Source: Streptomyces griseomycini
Lineage (GTDB): Bacteria > Actinomycetota > Actinomycetes > Streptomycetales > Streptomycetaceae
Length of the DNA stretch: 64,000 bases
Direction of reading: 5' to 3'
Assembly (NCBI RefSeq): GCF_014203535.1
Contig: NZ_JACHJI010000003.1
Coordinates: 413,707 to 477,706, forward strand
Shown piece by piece: positions 47,901 to 54,916 of the stretch. The notes below the pieces were generated by a model. The model made no database searches and was not told the DNA's origin. It was given only the letters and a program-made list of their open reading frames with translations. Position 1 is the stretch's first letter, and the number at the start of each line of letters is the position of its first letter. The translations under genes and the position numbers were made by a program.

Positions 47901-48217
47901 TCCGCGAGCTGGACGCGCGGCGCGCCGGGCGCATCGCCGCGGCCTACCGGCACGACTGCGTGTCCGCACACCGCTATTTCGCGGACCTCCTCGACACTCC
48001 CGCGGTGACGAGGCTGGCCGTGCCGGTCACCGTGGTCGTCGCCGCCGACGACCCGGTCACGGCCGGCCACCCGCGGCGCCACCGCGACTGGGAGCTCCTG
48101 GCGGACCACGTCGACCTGCACGAACTCGCCGACGGCGGCCACTACTTCCCACGCAGCCGTCCGGCCGAGGCGGCGCGGGCCGTGCTGCGCACCGTCGAAC
48201 CACTGCCTTCTTCCTGA
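44933..48217 (+). CDS. NRPS: partial C - A - T - TE
   Basis: 1094 residues. Residues 1-225 match only the C-terminal lobe of a condensation domain (ADREFWRGVLG, VPLDSVLLAAHAKVLAALSG); the HHxxxDG lobe is absent. The A domain (about 240-750) has TFTSGST-type A3 (YFTSGSTGEPKGAM, about 395), FDISLWQ, VNAYGLTETSDD, YRSGDRGRW and NGKIDKRAL. By-eye pocket residues are D-I-W-Q-S-T-A-D-D-K; the paired Asp at 330/331 suits a side-chain amine and resembles diaminobutyrate-type codes. The carrier has FFDRGGTSLSA (Ser near 797). The TE has LLWGHSSGAAFA (about 925) and ADGGHYFPRS. Probable substrate is diaminopropionate made by the downstream genes. Confidence 0.93.
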   Translation: MATREADREFWRGVLGAGGSTTVPRWTLRPTAGVDEHEATIPDDVVNAVRRLAQDLAVPLDSVLLAAHAKVLAALSGERDVTTGYVVEEGGRPLPCRLTTAPASWRALLAETHRAASELLAHKDFPVDELRREPDLTGPSYETVLCPDAALGPGPADVPADLAGGTVLWTAFSEQGGRPALRLRYRTDAVDADHAARIAGYHLTALARAAADPDADHARQSLLSDEELRFQTEGLSGPRRTLPDARMHELFEQRVRLHPDAVAAVHGDREWTYRELDARANRLGRALLARGLRREGVVAVVTGRNLDWLAAVLAVFKAGGVYLPVEPGFPADRIAAMLARAGCGLVLTEPGSTDSLDRALDSLPGVRKLLIGTAYQEGGRDDDLGVAVAPDQLAYVYFTSGSTGEPKGAMCEHAGMLNHLRAKIEDLEIGEGRVVAQTAPQCFDISLWQLVCALLVGGRTLLVEQEVILDVERFVDRIVRGRVAVLQVVPSYLEVVLTYLEQHPRELPDLRYVSVTGEALKKELAQRWFAAEPGIRLVNAYGLTETSDDTNHEVMDRAPEGDRVPLGRPVGNVHLYVVDEHLNPVPLGAPGEIAFSGVCVGRGYVNDPDRTERAFLPDPHRAGARLYRSGDRGRWLPDGKLEFLGRRDTQVKIRGFRIEVGEIENTLLQVPGVRDTAVVVVERPDRSKHLVAFCSGPRPLPVEELRDRLGGSLPEYMVPSAFHWRERLPLTANGKIDKRALAALVEEPDAVEDDEKGPRAPGTPTERRLAAAWAEVLGIPLDRIGRHDHFFDRGGTSLSAVRLAITLDRTVSLKDVTRHPVLADLAALVDGRSERRSGLLQPLCAPDGAPAAALVCFPHAGGNAVNFQPMARALQGTGIAVHAVELPGHDVAVESEPFASVADVVARVVAEIVERGLSGVLLWGHSSGAAFAVETARQLDERGVDVRRVFIGAQLPGDAADRRDAVTELTGLSDAEIAARLSADSGYAELRELDARRAGRIAAAYRHDCVSAHRYFADLLDTPAVTRLAVPVTVVVAADDPVTAGHPRRHRDWELLADHVDLHELADGGHYFPRSRPAEAARAVLRTVEPLPSS

Positions 48218-48252
48218 GCGGCACACACGCATGCCACGGAAAGGAAAACAGG

Positions 48253-49260
48253 ATGTCCTCCATATCCCCGGCGTCGCTGCTGGAAGAGGTCGAACTCCGG
48301 CCCGGCCGGCCCCCGGTGCTACGGGCCGGGACCACCGGTGACGCTCCGCGCTGGGCGGCCGAGCACCGGGAGGCGCTGCGCGCCGTCGTCGCCGAGCACG
48401 GCTGCGTCCTGGTCCGCGGCCTCGGGCTGCGCGACGTGGCCGGGGCCGGTGCCGTCTTCGAGCGGCTGAGCACCGGGCTGATGGCCGAGAGGGAGACCTT
48501 CGCGCCCCGGCGGACCCACGCCGACGGCGTGTACTCCTCGACCCCGTGGCCGCCGAACCAACCGATGTGCATGCACCACGAACAGAGTTACGCGCTCGAG
48601 TTCCCCGGCCTGATGCTGTTCGCCTGCCTCACCGCGCCCCACCGGGGCGGGGCGACCGGAGTGGCCGACGCGGCGACCGTGCTCGAGGCACTGCCCACCG
48701 CGTTGACCGAGCGGTTCGAGCGGGAGGGCTGGCTGCTCACCCGGAGCTACAACGACGAGATCGGGTCGTCCCTCGCCGAGGCCTTCGGCACCGACGAGCG
48801 GGGCGCCGTCGAGGACTACTGCCGCGCCAACGCGATCGAGTGCGCGTGGCAGCCCGACGGGACCCTGCGCACCCGCCAGCGCCGCAGCGCCGTGCTGCGC
48901 CATCCGGCCGACGGGCGGCGCTGCTGGTTCAACCAGGTCGCGTTCCTCAACGAGTGGACCCTGGCCCCCGAGGTCCGCGAGTACCTCGTCGACGTCTACG
49001 GCGCCGACGGGCTGCCGTTCAACACCCGTTTCGGGAACGGCGACCCGATCGGTGAGGACGTGGTGCAGCTGCTCAACGAGGTCTACGAGAACCACACCGC
49101 GCGCGAGCCGTGGCAGGCCGGCGACCTGATGATCGTCGACAACGTACGCACCGCGCACAGCCGGGAGCCCTTCGAGGGACCACGCGACGTGCTCGTCGCG
49201 ATGGCCGACCCGGTGCGGCTGTCCGACTGCGAGACGGCCTCCGAGGTGACCGTCCGATGA
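48253..49260 (+). CDS. TauD/SyrP-like Fe(II)/2-oxoglutarate dioxygenase
   Basis: 335 residues. The iron triad is visible as CMHHEQSYALEFPG (His-x-Glu, about 107-110) and IVDNVRTAHSREPFEGPRDV (His near 301, with Arg for 2-oxoglutarate). The N-terminal GCVLVRGLGLRDVAGAGAVF and the Glu in place of Asp in HxE resemble SyrP-type enzymes, which hydroxylate carrier-bound amino acids. It could hydroxylate the tethered diaminopropionate or another residue at the beta carbon. ATG 48253 with GGAAAGG upstream; the stop is ATGA-coupled to the next gene. Confidence 0.9.
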   Translation: MSSISPASLLEEVELRPGRPPVLRAGTTGDAPRWAAEHREALRAVVAEHGCVLVRGLGLRDVAGAGAVFERLSTGLMAERETFAPRRTHADGVYSSTPWPPNQPMCMHHEQSYALEFPGLMLFACLTAPHRGGATGVADAATVLEALPTALTERFEREGWLLTRSYNDEIGSSLAEAFGTDERGAVEDYCRANAIECAWQPDGTLRTRQRRSAVLRHPADGRRCWFNQVAFLNEWTLAPEVREYLVDVYGADGLPFNTRFGNGDPIGEDVVQLLNEVYENHTAREPWQAGDLMIVDNVRTAHSREPFEGPRDVLVAMADPVRLSDCETASEVTVR

Positions 49261-50324
49261 CCGGCGTCCCCGGCGTGCCGACGTCCGCCACGGGCGAACC
49301 GCACACCGTGCGCCCCTTCGCGGTGATCTCCGGTGCCCAGGTCCAGCGGGTGCTGGAGGGGCGCGAGAAGCAGGTCGTCGAGTTGACCGAGGCCGCCTAC
49401 CGGCTGCACGGCGCCGGTGACTCGGTGAACCCGCCGTCGTACTTCCTGCGCTTCCCCGACCGTCCGACCTCACGGATCATCGCGCTGCCGGCCTCGCTCG
49501 GCGGGCACGTACGGGTGGACGGGGTGAAGTGGATCTCCAGCTTCCCGGAGAACGTCCGGGCCGGCCTCCCGAGGGCGTCCGCCGTGCTGATCCTCAACGA
49601 CCAGGACACCGGCTACCCGTTCGCCTGCCTGGAGAGTTCCGTCATCAGCGCCACCAGGACGGCCGCGTCCGCGGCGCTGGCCGCGGACCGGCTCAGCCGG
49701 GACCGGCCACGGCCCACGCGGGTCGGGTTCTGCGGGACGGGCCTGATCGCCCGCTACATCCACACGTTCCTGGCCGGCAACGGCTGGTCGTTCGAGGAGA
49801 CGGGGGTGTACGACCTGGCCGCCGACAGCACGGCCGGGTTCCGCCGCTACCTCGAGCAGTCGGGCGCCACCGGCCGGATCACGGTGCACCACAGCGCCGA
49901 GGAGCTGATCCGCGGCAGCGACCTGGTGGTCTTCGCCACCGTCGCCGGTGAACCGCACGTCGGCGACCCCACGTGGTTCTCGCACCACCCCGTGGTCCTG
50001 CACGTGTCCCTGCGCGACCTCGCGCCGGAGGTCATCCTCGCCTCGACCAACATCGTGGACGACGTCGAGCACTGCCTGAAGGCCGACACCTCGCCCCACC
50101 TGGCCGAGCAGCTCACGGGCAACCGGGACTTCCTGCACGGAACGCTGGACGACGTGATGACCGGGCGGGTGACGGTGCCGGCGGGCCGGCCGGTGGTGTT
50201 CTCGCCCTTCGGCCTCGGGGTGCTCGACCTCGCGGTCGGGAAGTACGTCTACGACGAGGTGGCCCGCTCCGGGGAGCTGCACGTCATCGACGACTTCTTC
50301 CACGAACTGCGCCGTTACGGATGA
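49257..50324 (+). CDS. SbnB-type N-(2-amino-2-carboxyethyl)-L-glutamate dehydrogenase (diaminopropionate synthesis)
   Basis: 355 residues of the ornithine-cyclodeaminase/mu-crystallin fold. Features: VVELTEAAYRLHGAGDSVNP with NPPSYFLRFPD, VDGVKWISSFPENVRAGLPR, the Rossmann motif VGFCGTGLIARYIHTF (about 156), and LVVFATVAGEPHVGDPTWF. The PPSYFLR and KWISSFPEN segments are those of SbnB, which oxidatively splits N-(2-amino-2-carboxyethyl)-glutamate to L-2,3-diaminopropionate and 2-oxoglutarate. ATG 49257 overlaps the dioxygenase stop. The following SbnA-type gene supplies its substrate. Confidence 0.92.
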   Translation: MTGVPGVPTSATGEPHTVRPFAVISGAQVQRVLEGREKQVVELTEAAYRLHGAGDSVNPPSYFLRFPDRPTSRIIALPASLGGHVRVDGVKWISSFPENVRAGLPRASAVLILNDQDTGYPFACLESSVISATRTAASAALAADRLSRDRPRPTRVGFCGTGLIARYIHTFLAGNGWSFEETGVYDLAADSTAGFRRYLEQSGATGRITVHHSAEELIRGSDLVVFATVAGEPHVGDPTWFSHHPVVLHVSLRDLAPEVILASTNIVDDVEHCLKADTSPHLAEQLTGNRDFLHGTLDDVMTGRVTVPAGRPVVFSPFGLGVLDLAVGKYVYDEVARSGELHVIDDFFHELRRYG

Positions 50325-50366
50325 CCGTCCCAGAGCGCACCTGCCGCACACGAGAAGAAGAAAGTC

Positions 50367-51407
50367 ATGCCCGTCATCACCGCTCCCCACGCCTTCAACG
50401 AGTCCCAGCTCTACGTCGACCTCGAACCCGTCCTCGGGTGCCCCCTGCTCCTGAAGTGCGAGGGCTTCAACTTCGCCGGCTCGATCAAGCTGAAGGCCGC
50501 GACCGAAATGGTGGAGGCCGCCGAGCGGGACGGACGCCTCAAGCCGGGGTCGATCCTGGTCGAGTCCTCGTCCGGCAACCTCGGCATAGCGCTGAGCATG
50601 ATCGCGGCGAGCAAGGACTACCGCTTCCTGTGCGTGACGGACTCCCGCTGCAACCTGTCGACCAGGCTCCTGATGGAGGCCCTGGGCAGCCGGGTGCACA
50701 CCATCACCAGTCCGAACGCCGAAGGCGGCTTCCTGGGCGCGCGGATCGACTACGTCCGTGCGCTGTGCGATTCCGACGACCGGTACGTGTGGCTCAGCCA
50801 GTACACCAACCCGAGCAACTGGAAGGCGCACTACCGCAAGACGGCGCCGGAGATCGCCCAGTACTTCCCGCGCCTGGGCGTGCTGTTCGTCGGCGCCGGC
50901 ACCACCGGGACCCTGATGGGCTGCGCACGCTACTTCCGCCAGTGGCACCGGCCGGTGCGGATCGTCGCGGTGGACAGCGTCGGTTCGGTGTCCTTCGGCG
51001 GTCCGCCGGGCCGCCGCATGATCCCCGGGCTCGGCATGAGCATGCCGCCACCGCTCCTGGACGAGTCCTACGTGGACGAGGTGGTGCGCGTCGAGGAGAC
51101 GGACACCATCCGCGTGTGCCACCGCCTGGCCAGGCGCGGGTTCCTCTTCGGCGGCTCCACCGGCACGGTCGTCAGCGGCGCGATGCGCTGGCTGGACGCC
51201 CACGACACGCGTGAGATCACCGCGGTGGCCATCGCCCCGGACCTCGGCGAGCGCTATCTCGACACCATCTACCAGTCCAACTGGCTGTACGACCTCTACG
51301 GCGAGGACCTGCTCGACCCCGAGGAGGCGGTCGGCGGTCCCCGGGAGGCCGGCCCCGTGCCCGCGTTCCCGGAGAGCCGCCAGCCGCCCCCGCCCGAGGA
51401 CCGGTGA
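50367..51407 (+). CDS. SbnA-type N-(2-amino-2-carboxyethyl)-L-glutamate synthase (PLP)
   Basis: 346 residues of the cysteine-synthase fold. The PLP lysine is in NFAGSIKLKAATEMV (Lys near 41), the substrate loop is VESSSGNLGIALSM, and the phosphate cup is VGAGTTGTLMGCARYF. In SbnA, O-phospho-L-serine and glutamate are joined to N-(2-amino-2-carboxyethyl)-glutamate; with SbnB this gives L-2,3-diaminopropionate. SbnA is distinguished from cysteine synthase by its pairing with SbnB. The C-terminal roughly 25 residues are Pro/Glu-rich and extra. ATG 50367 with AGAAGAAAG. Last gene of the operon, followed by a strong hairpin. Confidence 0.92.
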   Translation: MPVITAPHAFNESQLYVDLEPVLGCPLLLKCEGFNFAGSIKLKAATEMVEAAERDGRLKPGSILVESSSGNLGIALSMIAASKDYRFLCVTDSRCNLSTRLLMEALGSRVHTITSPNAEGGFLGARIDYVRALCDSDDRYVWLSQYTNPSNWKAHYRKTAPEIAQYFPRLGVLFVGAGTTGTLMGCARYFRQWHRPVRIVAVDSVGSVSFGGPPGRRMIPGLGMSMPPPLLDESYVDEVVRVEETDTIRVCHRLARRGFLFGGSTGTVVSGAMRWLDAHDTREITAVAIAPDLGERYLDTIYQSNWLYDLYGEDLLDPEEAVGGPREAGPVPAFPESRQPPPPEDR

Positions 51408-51442
51408 CGGTGCCGACGGTGACGGACACCGTCGGCACCGTC
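51406..51442 (+). terminator. Terminator of the diaminopropionate operon
   Basis: A perfect 16-bp stem (51406-51421 with 51427-51442) and 5-nt loop begin at the last base pair of the SbnA-type stop codon. Confidence 0.85.
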
Positions 51443-51643
51443 GGTACCGGGGCCGAACGGCGCCGGAGGCAGCGGCCCGGACCCTCCGGCCGGGACGTGG
51501 CGCTTCCGCGAGGCCCGCCCGTGACCAGGCGGGCCTTGCGGCTGTGGGGGAGGATTGCGGAGGATGCCCCGTGGGGACCGGGGCCCCCGTGCCGGTAACG
51601 GCAGGGGCGGACCGCTACCCGGAGTACACAGCAGGAGACAGCG

Positions 51644-52474
51644 ATGTCCCACGAGGCTCACGAGCCCGAGACCCCGCATCTCGACTTCAGGGGAACGACC
51701 CCTTACGAGGACTACGTCAAGGCCGACGTCCTCACCCACCTCCAGCACCCCCTCTCCGACGATCCCGGAGAGATGGTCTTCCTGGTCACCACCCAGGTGA
51801 TGGAGCTGTGGTTCACCGTCATCGTCCACGAGTGGGAGACGGCGGCGAAGGCGCTGCGCGAGGACGACGTGCCGACCGCGGTCGACGCGCTGAAGCGGTC
51901 CGTGCGGGAGCTGGAGGCGCTGAACGCCTCCTGGAAGCCGCTGAGCGGCCTCACCCCCGCGCAGTTCAACGCCTACCGCGGCGCCCTCGGCGAGGGCTCC
52001 GGCTTCCAGTCGGCGATGTACCGGCGCCTGGAGTTCCTGCTCGGCGACAAGTCCGCGTCCATGCTGGTCCCGCACCGGGGCGCACCGCGCGCGCACGCCG
52101 AGCTGGAGAAGGCGCTGCACGAGCCGAGCCTCTACGACGAGGTGCTGCGGTTCCTCGCGCGGCGCGGGCACGCGATCCCCCAGGACGTGCTGCGGCGCGA
52201 CGTGTCGCAGCGGTACGAGCCGTCGCCCGCGGTGGAGGCGGTCTGGACGGCCGTCTACTCGGGTGACGAGCGGGACGAGGTCGCCCGCCTGGGCGAGGCG
52301 CTGACCGACGTCGCCGAGCTGGTGTGGCGCTGGCGCAACGACCACCTGGTCGCCACTCGCCGCGCGATGGGCGCCAAGGCCGGCACGGGCGGCTCGGCCG
52401 GCGTGGCCTGGCTGGAGAAGCGGGCCCGCAAGAACGTGTTCCCCGAGCTGTGGACGGCGCGGTCCTATGTCTGA
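51644..52474 (+). CDS. kynA: Tryptophan 2,3-dioxygenase
   Basis: 276 residues. TDO features: TPYEDYVKADVLTHLQHPLS, EMVFLVTTQVMELWFTVIVH with the distal-pocket region, NAYRGALGEGSGFQSAMYRR with the conserved GEGSGFQS, and the C-terminal WRWRNDHLVATRRAMGAKAG plus GTGGSAGVAWL holding the proximal haem His and substrate-binding GTGG. It opens the indole ring of tryptophan to N-formylkynurenine. ATG 51644 with AGGAGA. Overlaps the kynureninase gene by 8 bp. Confidence 0.96.
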   Translation: MSHEAHEPETPHLDFRGTTPYEDYVKADVLTHLQHPLSDDPGEMVFLVTTQVMELWFTVIVHEWETAAKALREDDVPTAVDALKRSVRELEALNASWKPLSGLTPAQFNAYRGALGEGSGFQSAMYRRLEFLLGDKSASMLVPHRGAPRAHAELEKALHEPSLYDEVLRFLARRGHAIPQDVLRRDVSQRYEPSPAVEAVWTAVYSGDERDEVARLGEALTDVAELVWRWRNDHLVATRRAMGAKAGTGGSAGVAWLEKRARKNVFPELWTARSYV

Positions 52475-53675
52475 GCTGCTGGCCGCCAAGGCCGAGAAAC
52501 TGGACGGGGCCGACGAGCTGGCCGGCAAGCGCGCCGAGTTCGTCCTGGACGACGTGGTCTACCTCGACGGCAACTCGCTGGGCGCCCTGCCCGCCGCCGT
52601 CCCCGGCCGGATCGAGGACGTGGTCCGTCGGCAGTGGGGCGAACTGCGCATCCGGTCCTGGACGGAGGGCGGCTGGTGGACGGCGCCGGAGCGGATCGGC
52701 GACCGGATCGCCCCGCTGGTCGGCGCCGCGGCCGGGCAGATCGTGGTCGGCGACTCGACCAGCGTCAACGTGTTCAAGGCGCTGGTGGGCGCGGTGCGGC
52801 TGGCGCGGTCGGCCGGTGCCGGGCGGGACGAGATCGTGGTCGACGCGACCACGTTCCCCACGGACGGCTACATCGCCGCCTCAGCGGCCCGGATGACCGG
52901 CTGCGCCCTGCGTCCGGTGCCCCCGTCCGAGGTCCCGGGCGTGCTCGGCGACCGTACGGCGGCGGTGCTGCTCAACCACGTCGACTACCGCACCGGCCGG
53001 CTGCACGACCTGCCGTCGCTCACGGCCGCCGTGCACGCGGCGGGGGCGTACGCCGTCTGGGACCTGTGCCACAGCGCGGGCGCGCTGCCGGTCGGGCTGG
53101 ACGAGCACGGCGTGGACCTGGCGGTCGGGTGCACCTACAAGTACCTGAACGGCGGCCCCGGTTCACCGGCGTTCCTCTACGTGCGCGCGGACCTGCAGGA
53201 CCGCTTCGACTCCCCGCTGCCCGGCTGGAACTCCCACGCCGAGCCCTTCGGGATGCGCCCGGACTACGAGCCGGCGGCGGGCGCGGTGCGCGGGCGGGTC
53301 GGCACCCCGGACATCCTCTCCCTGCTCGCCCTGGAGGCGGCGCTGGAGGTCTGGGACGGCGTGACGGTCGACGCGGTGCGGGCCAAGTCCCTCGCGCTGA
53401 CGGACTTCTTCCTGGAGTGCGTCGAGGCCTACGTCCCCGAGGGCCGGGTCGCCTGCGTGACCCCGCGGGCGCACGGGGAGCGGGGCAGCCAGGTCGCGCT
53501 GCGCTGCCCGGACGCCGGTGACGTGATGGAGCGGCTGATCGGGCGCGGGGTGGTCGGCGACTTCCGCCACCCCGACGTGCTCCGCTTCGGCTTCACCCCG
53601 CTGTACGTCGGCTTCGCGGACGTGGAGCGGGCGGCGCGGGTGCTGGCGGAGGGCCTGGCGGAGGCCGGTGGCTGA
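52467..53675 (+). CDS. kynU: Kynureninase
   Basis: 402 residues, fold type I PLP enzyme. Signatures: VYLDGNSLGALP near the N-terminus, RSWTEGGWWTAPERIGDRIA, VGDSTSVNVFKALV, VLLNHVDYRTGRLHDLP, AYAVWDLCHSAGALPVGL, and the PLP Lys in GCTYKYLNGGPGSPAFLYV (near 225). It cleaves kynurenine or 3-hydroxykynurenine to (hydroxy)anthranilate and alanine. ATG 52467 overlaps the TDO end, so the two act in one transcript with the hydrolase gene 200 bp downstream. Confidence 0.96.
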   Translation: MSELLAAKAEKLDGADELAGKRAEFVLDDVVYLDGNSLGALPAAVPGRIEDVVRRQWGELRIRSWTEGGWWTAPERIGDRIAPLVGAAAGQIVVGDSTSVNVFKALVGAVRLARSAGAGRDEIVVDATTFPTDGYIAASAARMTGCALRPVPPSEVPGVLGDRTAAVLLNHVDYRTGRLHDLPSLTAAVHAAGAYAVWDLCHSAGALPVGLDEHGVDLAVGCTYKYLNGGPGSPAFLYVRADLQDRFDSPLPGWNSHAEPFGMRPDYEPAAGAVRGRVGTPDILSLLALEAALEVWDGVTVDAVRAKSLALTDFFLECVEAYVPEGRVACVTPRAHGERGSQVALRCPDAGDVMERLIGRGVVGDFRHPDVLRFGFTPLYVGFADVERAARVLAEGLAEAGG

Positions 53676-53875
53676 GGGGCCGCCGCAGGACCGGTGACGT
53701 GCGTCCCGGCCCGCGCCGCGTCCGCCGCGGCGCGGGCCGGGACGTCGTTCGGGGGAGACGTTCACCGAGCGTGATATCCCCATGTCCACGCCGGTCACCG
53801 TCCTGGTACCGTCCCGGCCAACGGCCGAATTCTTCTCTGGTCCGCCAAATACGTTTCATCGCTGAGAGGTTGAGC

Positions 53876-54754
53876 ATGACGGACGACGTCGCAGCCGCCC
53901 GGGCCGCCGCCGAGGAGGAGTCGGCCTTCTCCCACCCGCCGGTCGACCCCGACGCGACCGCGGCCTACGGCGACGACCCGGACCAGCTGATCGACTTCTA
54001 CGCCCCGCGCGGCACCGGCGGCCCCGGTGGACCCGCGCCCGTGGTGGCCGTCCTGCACGGCGGCGCCTGGCGCGCCTCCCACGACCGGCGCCACATCAGC
54101 CCGTTCGCCGCGTTCCTGGCCCGTAGGGGCTTCGCCGTGGCCAGCGTCGAGTACCGGCGCGGCGCGGGGGAGGCGGGCGGCGGCGACCCGGTCGCGGGGC
54201 GCTGGCCCGACACCTTCGACGACGTCGCCGCCGCCCTGGACGCCCTGCCCGAGCTGGTCCGGAGCCACCTTCCGCAGGCCGACCCGCGCCGCACGGTCGT
54301 CACCGGGCACTCCGCCGGCGGTCACCTGGCGCTGTGGAACGCCGCCCGGCACCTCCTGCCCGCCGACGCCCCCTGGCGCACGGACCGTCCCGCGCCCCTG
54401 CGGGGCGTGGTCGCCCTCGCCCCGATCGCCGACCTCGCGGTCGCCGACAAGCTGGACGTGTGCGACGGCGCGGCACGCCAACTGCTGGGCGGCGACGACG
54501 GGTTCGCCGAGCGCCGGCCGTACGCCGACCCCGCGCTGCTGCTGCCCACCGGTATCGCCACCACCCTCGTCCAGGGCCGCGCCGACCTCGACGTCCCGCT
54601 GCCGGTGGCCGAGGCGTACGCGGACGCGGCGGCGAAGGCCGGCGAGGTGGTGGGGCTGACGCTGCTGGAGGACGTCGGCCACTTCCCGCTGATCGACCCG
54701 GCGGCGGACGCCTGCGCGGTGGTGGCGGAGGAGATCGCCCAGCTCGCCTGGTGA
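53876..54754 (+). CDS. Alpha/beta hydrolase, probable kynurenine formamidase
   Basis: 292 residues of the BD-FAE/esterase-lipase type. Oxyanion segment VVAVLHGGAWRASHDRRHIS, nucleophile VVTGHSAGGHLALWNAARHL (Ser near 144), acid in LVQGRADLDVPLPVAEAYAD, and His in LLEDVGHFPLIDP. This kind of hydrolase next to TDO and kynureninase is the expected N-formylkynurenine formamidase that completes the route tryptophan to anthranilate. The function rests on context, since the fold is generic. ATG 53876 with GAGAGGT. Spaced 200 bp from kynU by an AT-richer stretch that may hold its own promoter. Confidence 0.85.
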   Translation: MTDDVAAARAAAEEESAFSHPPVDPDATAAYGDDPDQLIDFYAPRGTGGPGGPAPVVAVLHGGAWRASHDRRHISPFAAFLARRGFAVASVEYRRGAGEAGGGDPVAGRWPDTFDDVAAALDALPELVRSHLPQADPRRTVVTGHSAGGHLALWNAARHLLPADAPWRTDRPAPLRGVVALAPIADLAVADKLDVCDGAARQLLGGDDGFAERRPYADPALLLPTGIATTLVQGRADLDVPLPVAEAYADAAAKAGEVVGLTLLEDVGHFPLIDPAADACAVVAEEIAQLAW

Positions 54755-54795
54755 CGCCCCTCCCCGGGCCTCCCCGGGATCGCCCCGGTCAGACC

Positions 54796-54809
54796 CGTAG
54801 TACCTGAGA
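54796..54809 (+). promoter_or_regulatory. Motif CGTAGTACCTGAGA shared by the two sensor operons (copy 1)
   Basis: A 14-bp sequence identical to 59476-59489. This copy lies 108 bp upstream of the DUF1023 gene that leads the first sensor operon. It is a candidate binding site of the paralogous NarL-type response regulators. Confidence 0.55.
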
Positions 54810-54916
54810 GCTACCCCGCGGGTGAGTCCCCCGGCGGGACGCGGGTTACGCGCGCCGCTCCGTAACTTCCCTTCTCGAACAGCCCGGTGACCGGGCGGAG
54901 GGGAGGAGGGACGGCC

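Noticed and set aside
41598..51443. Integrated mobile element carrying the diaminopropionate operon
   Set aside because: No integrase, transposase, tRNA or flanking direct repeats are visible; the operon simply lies between two conserved genes.
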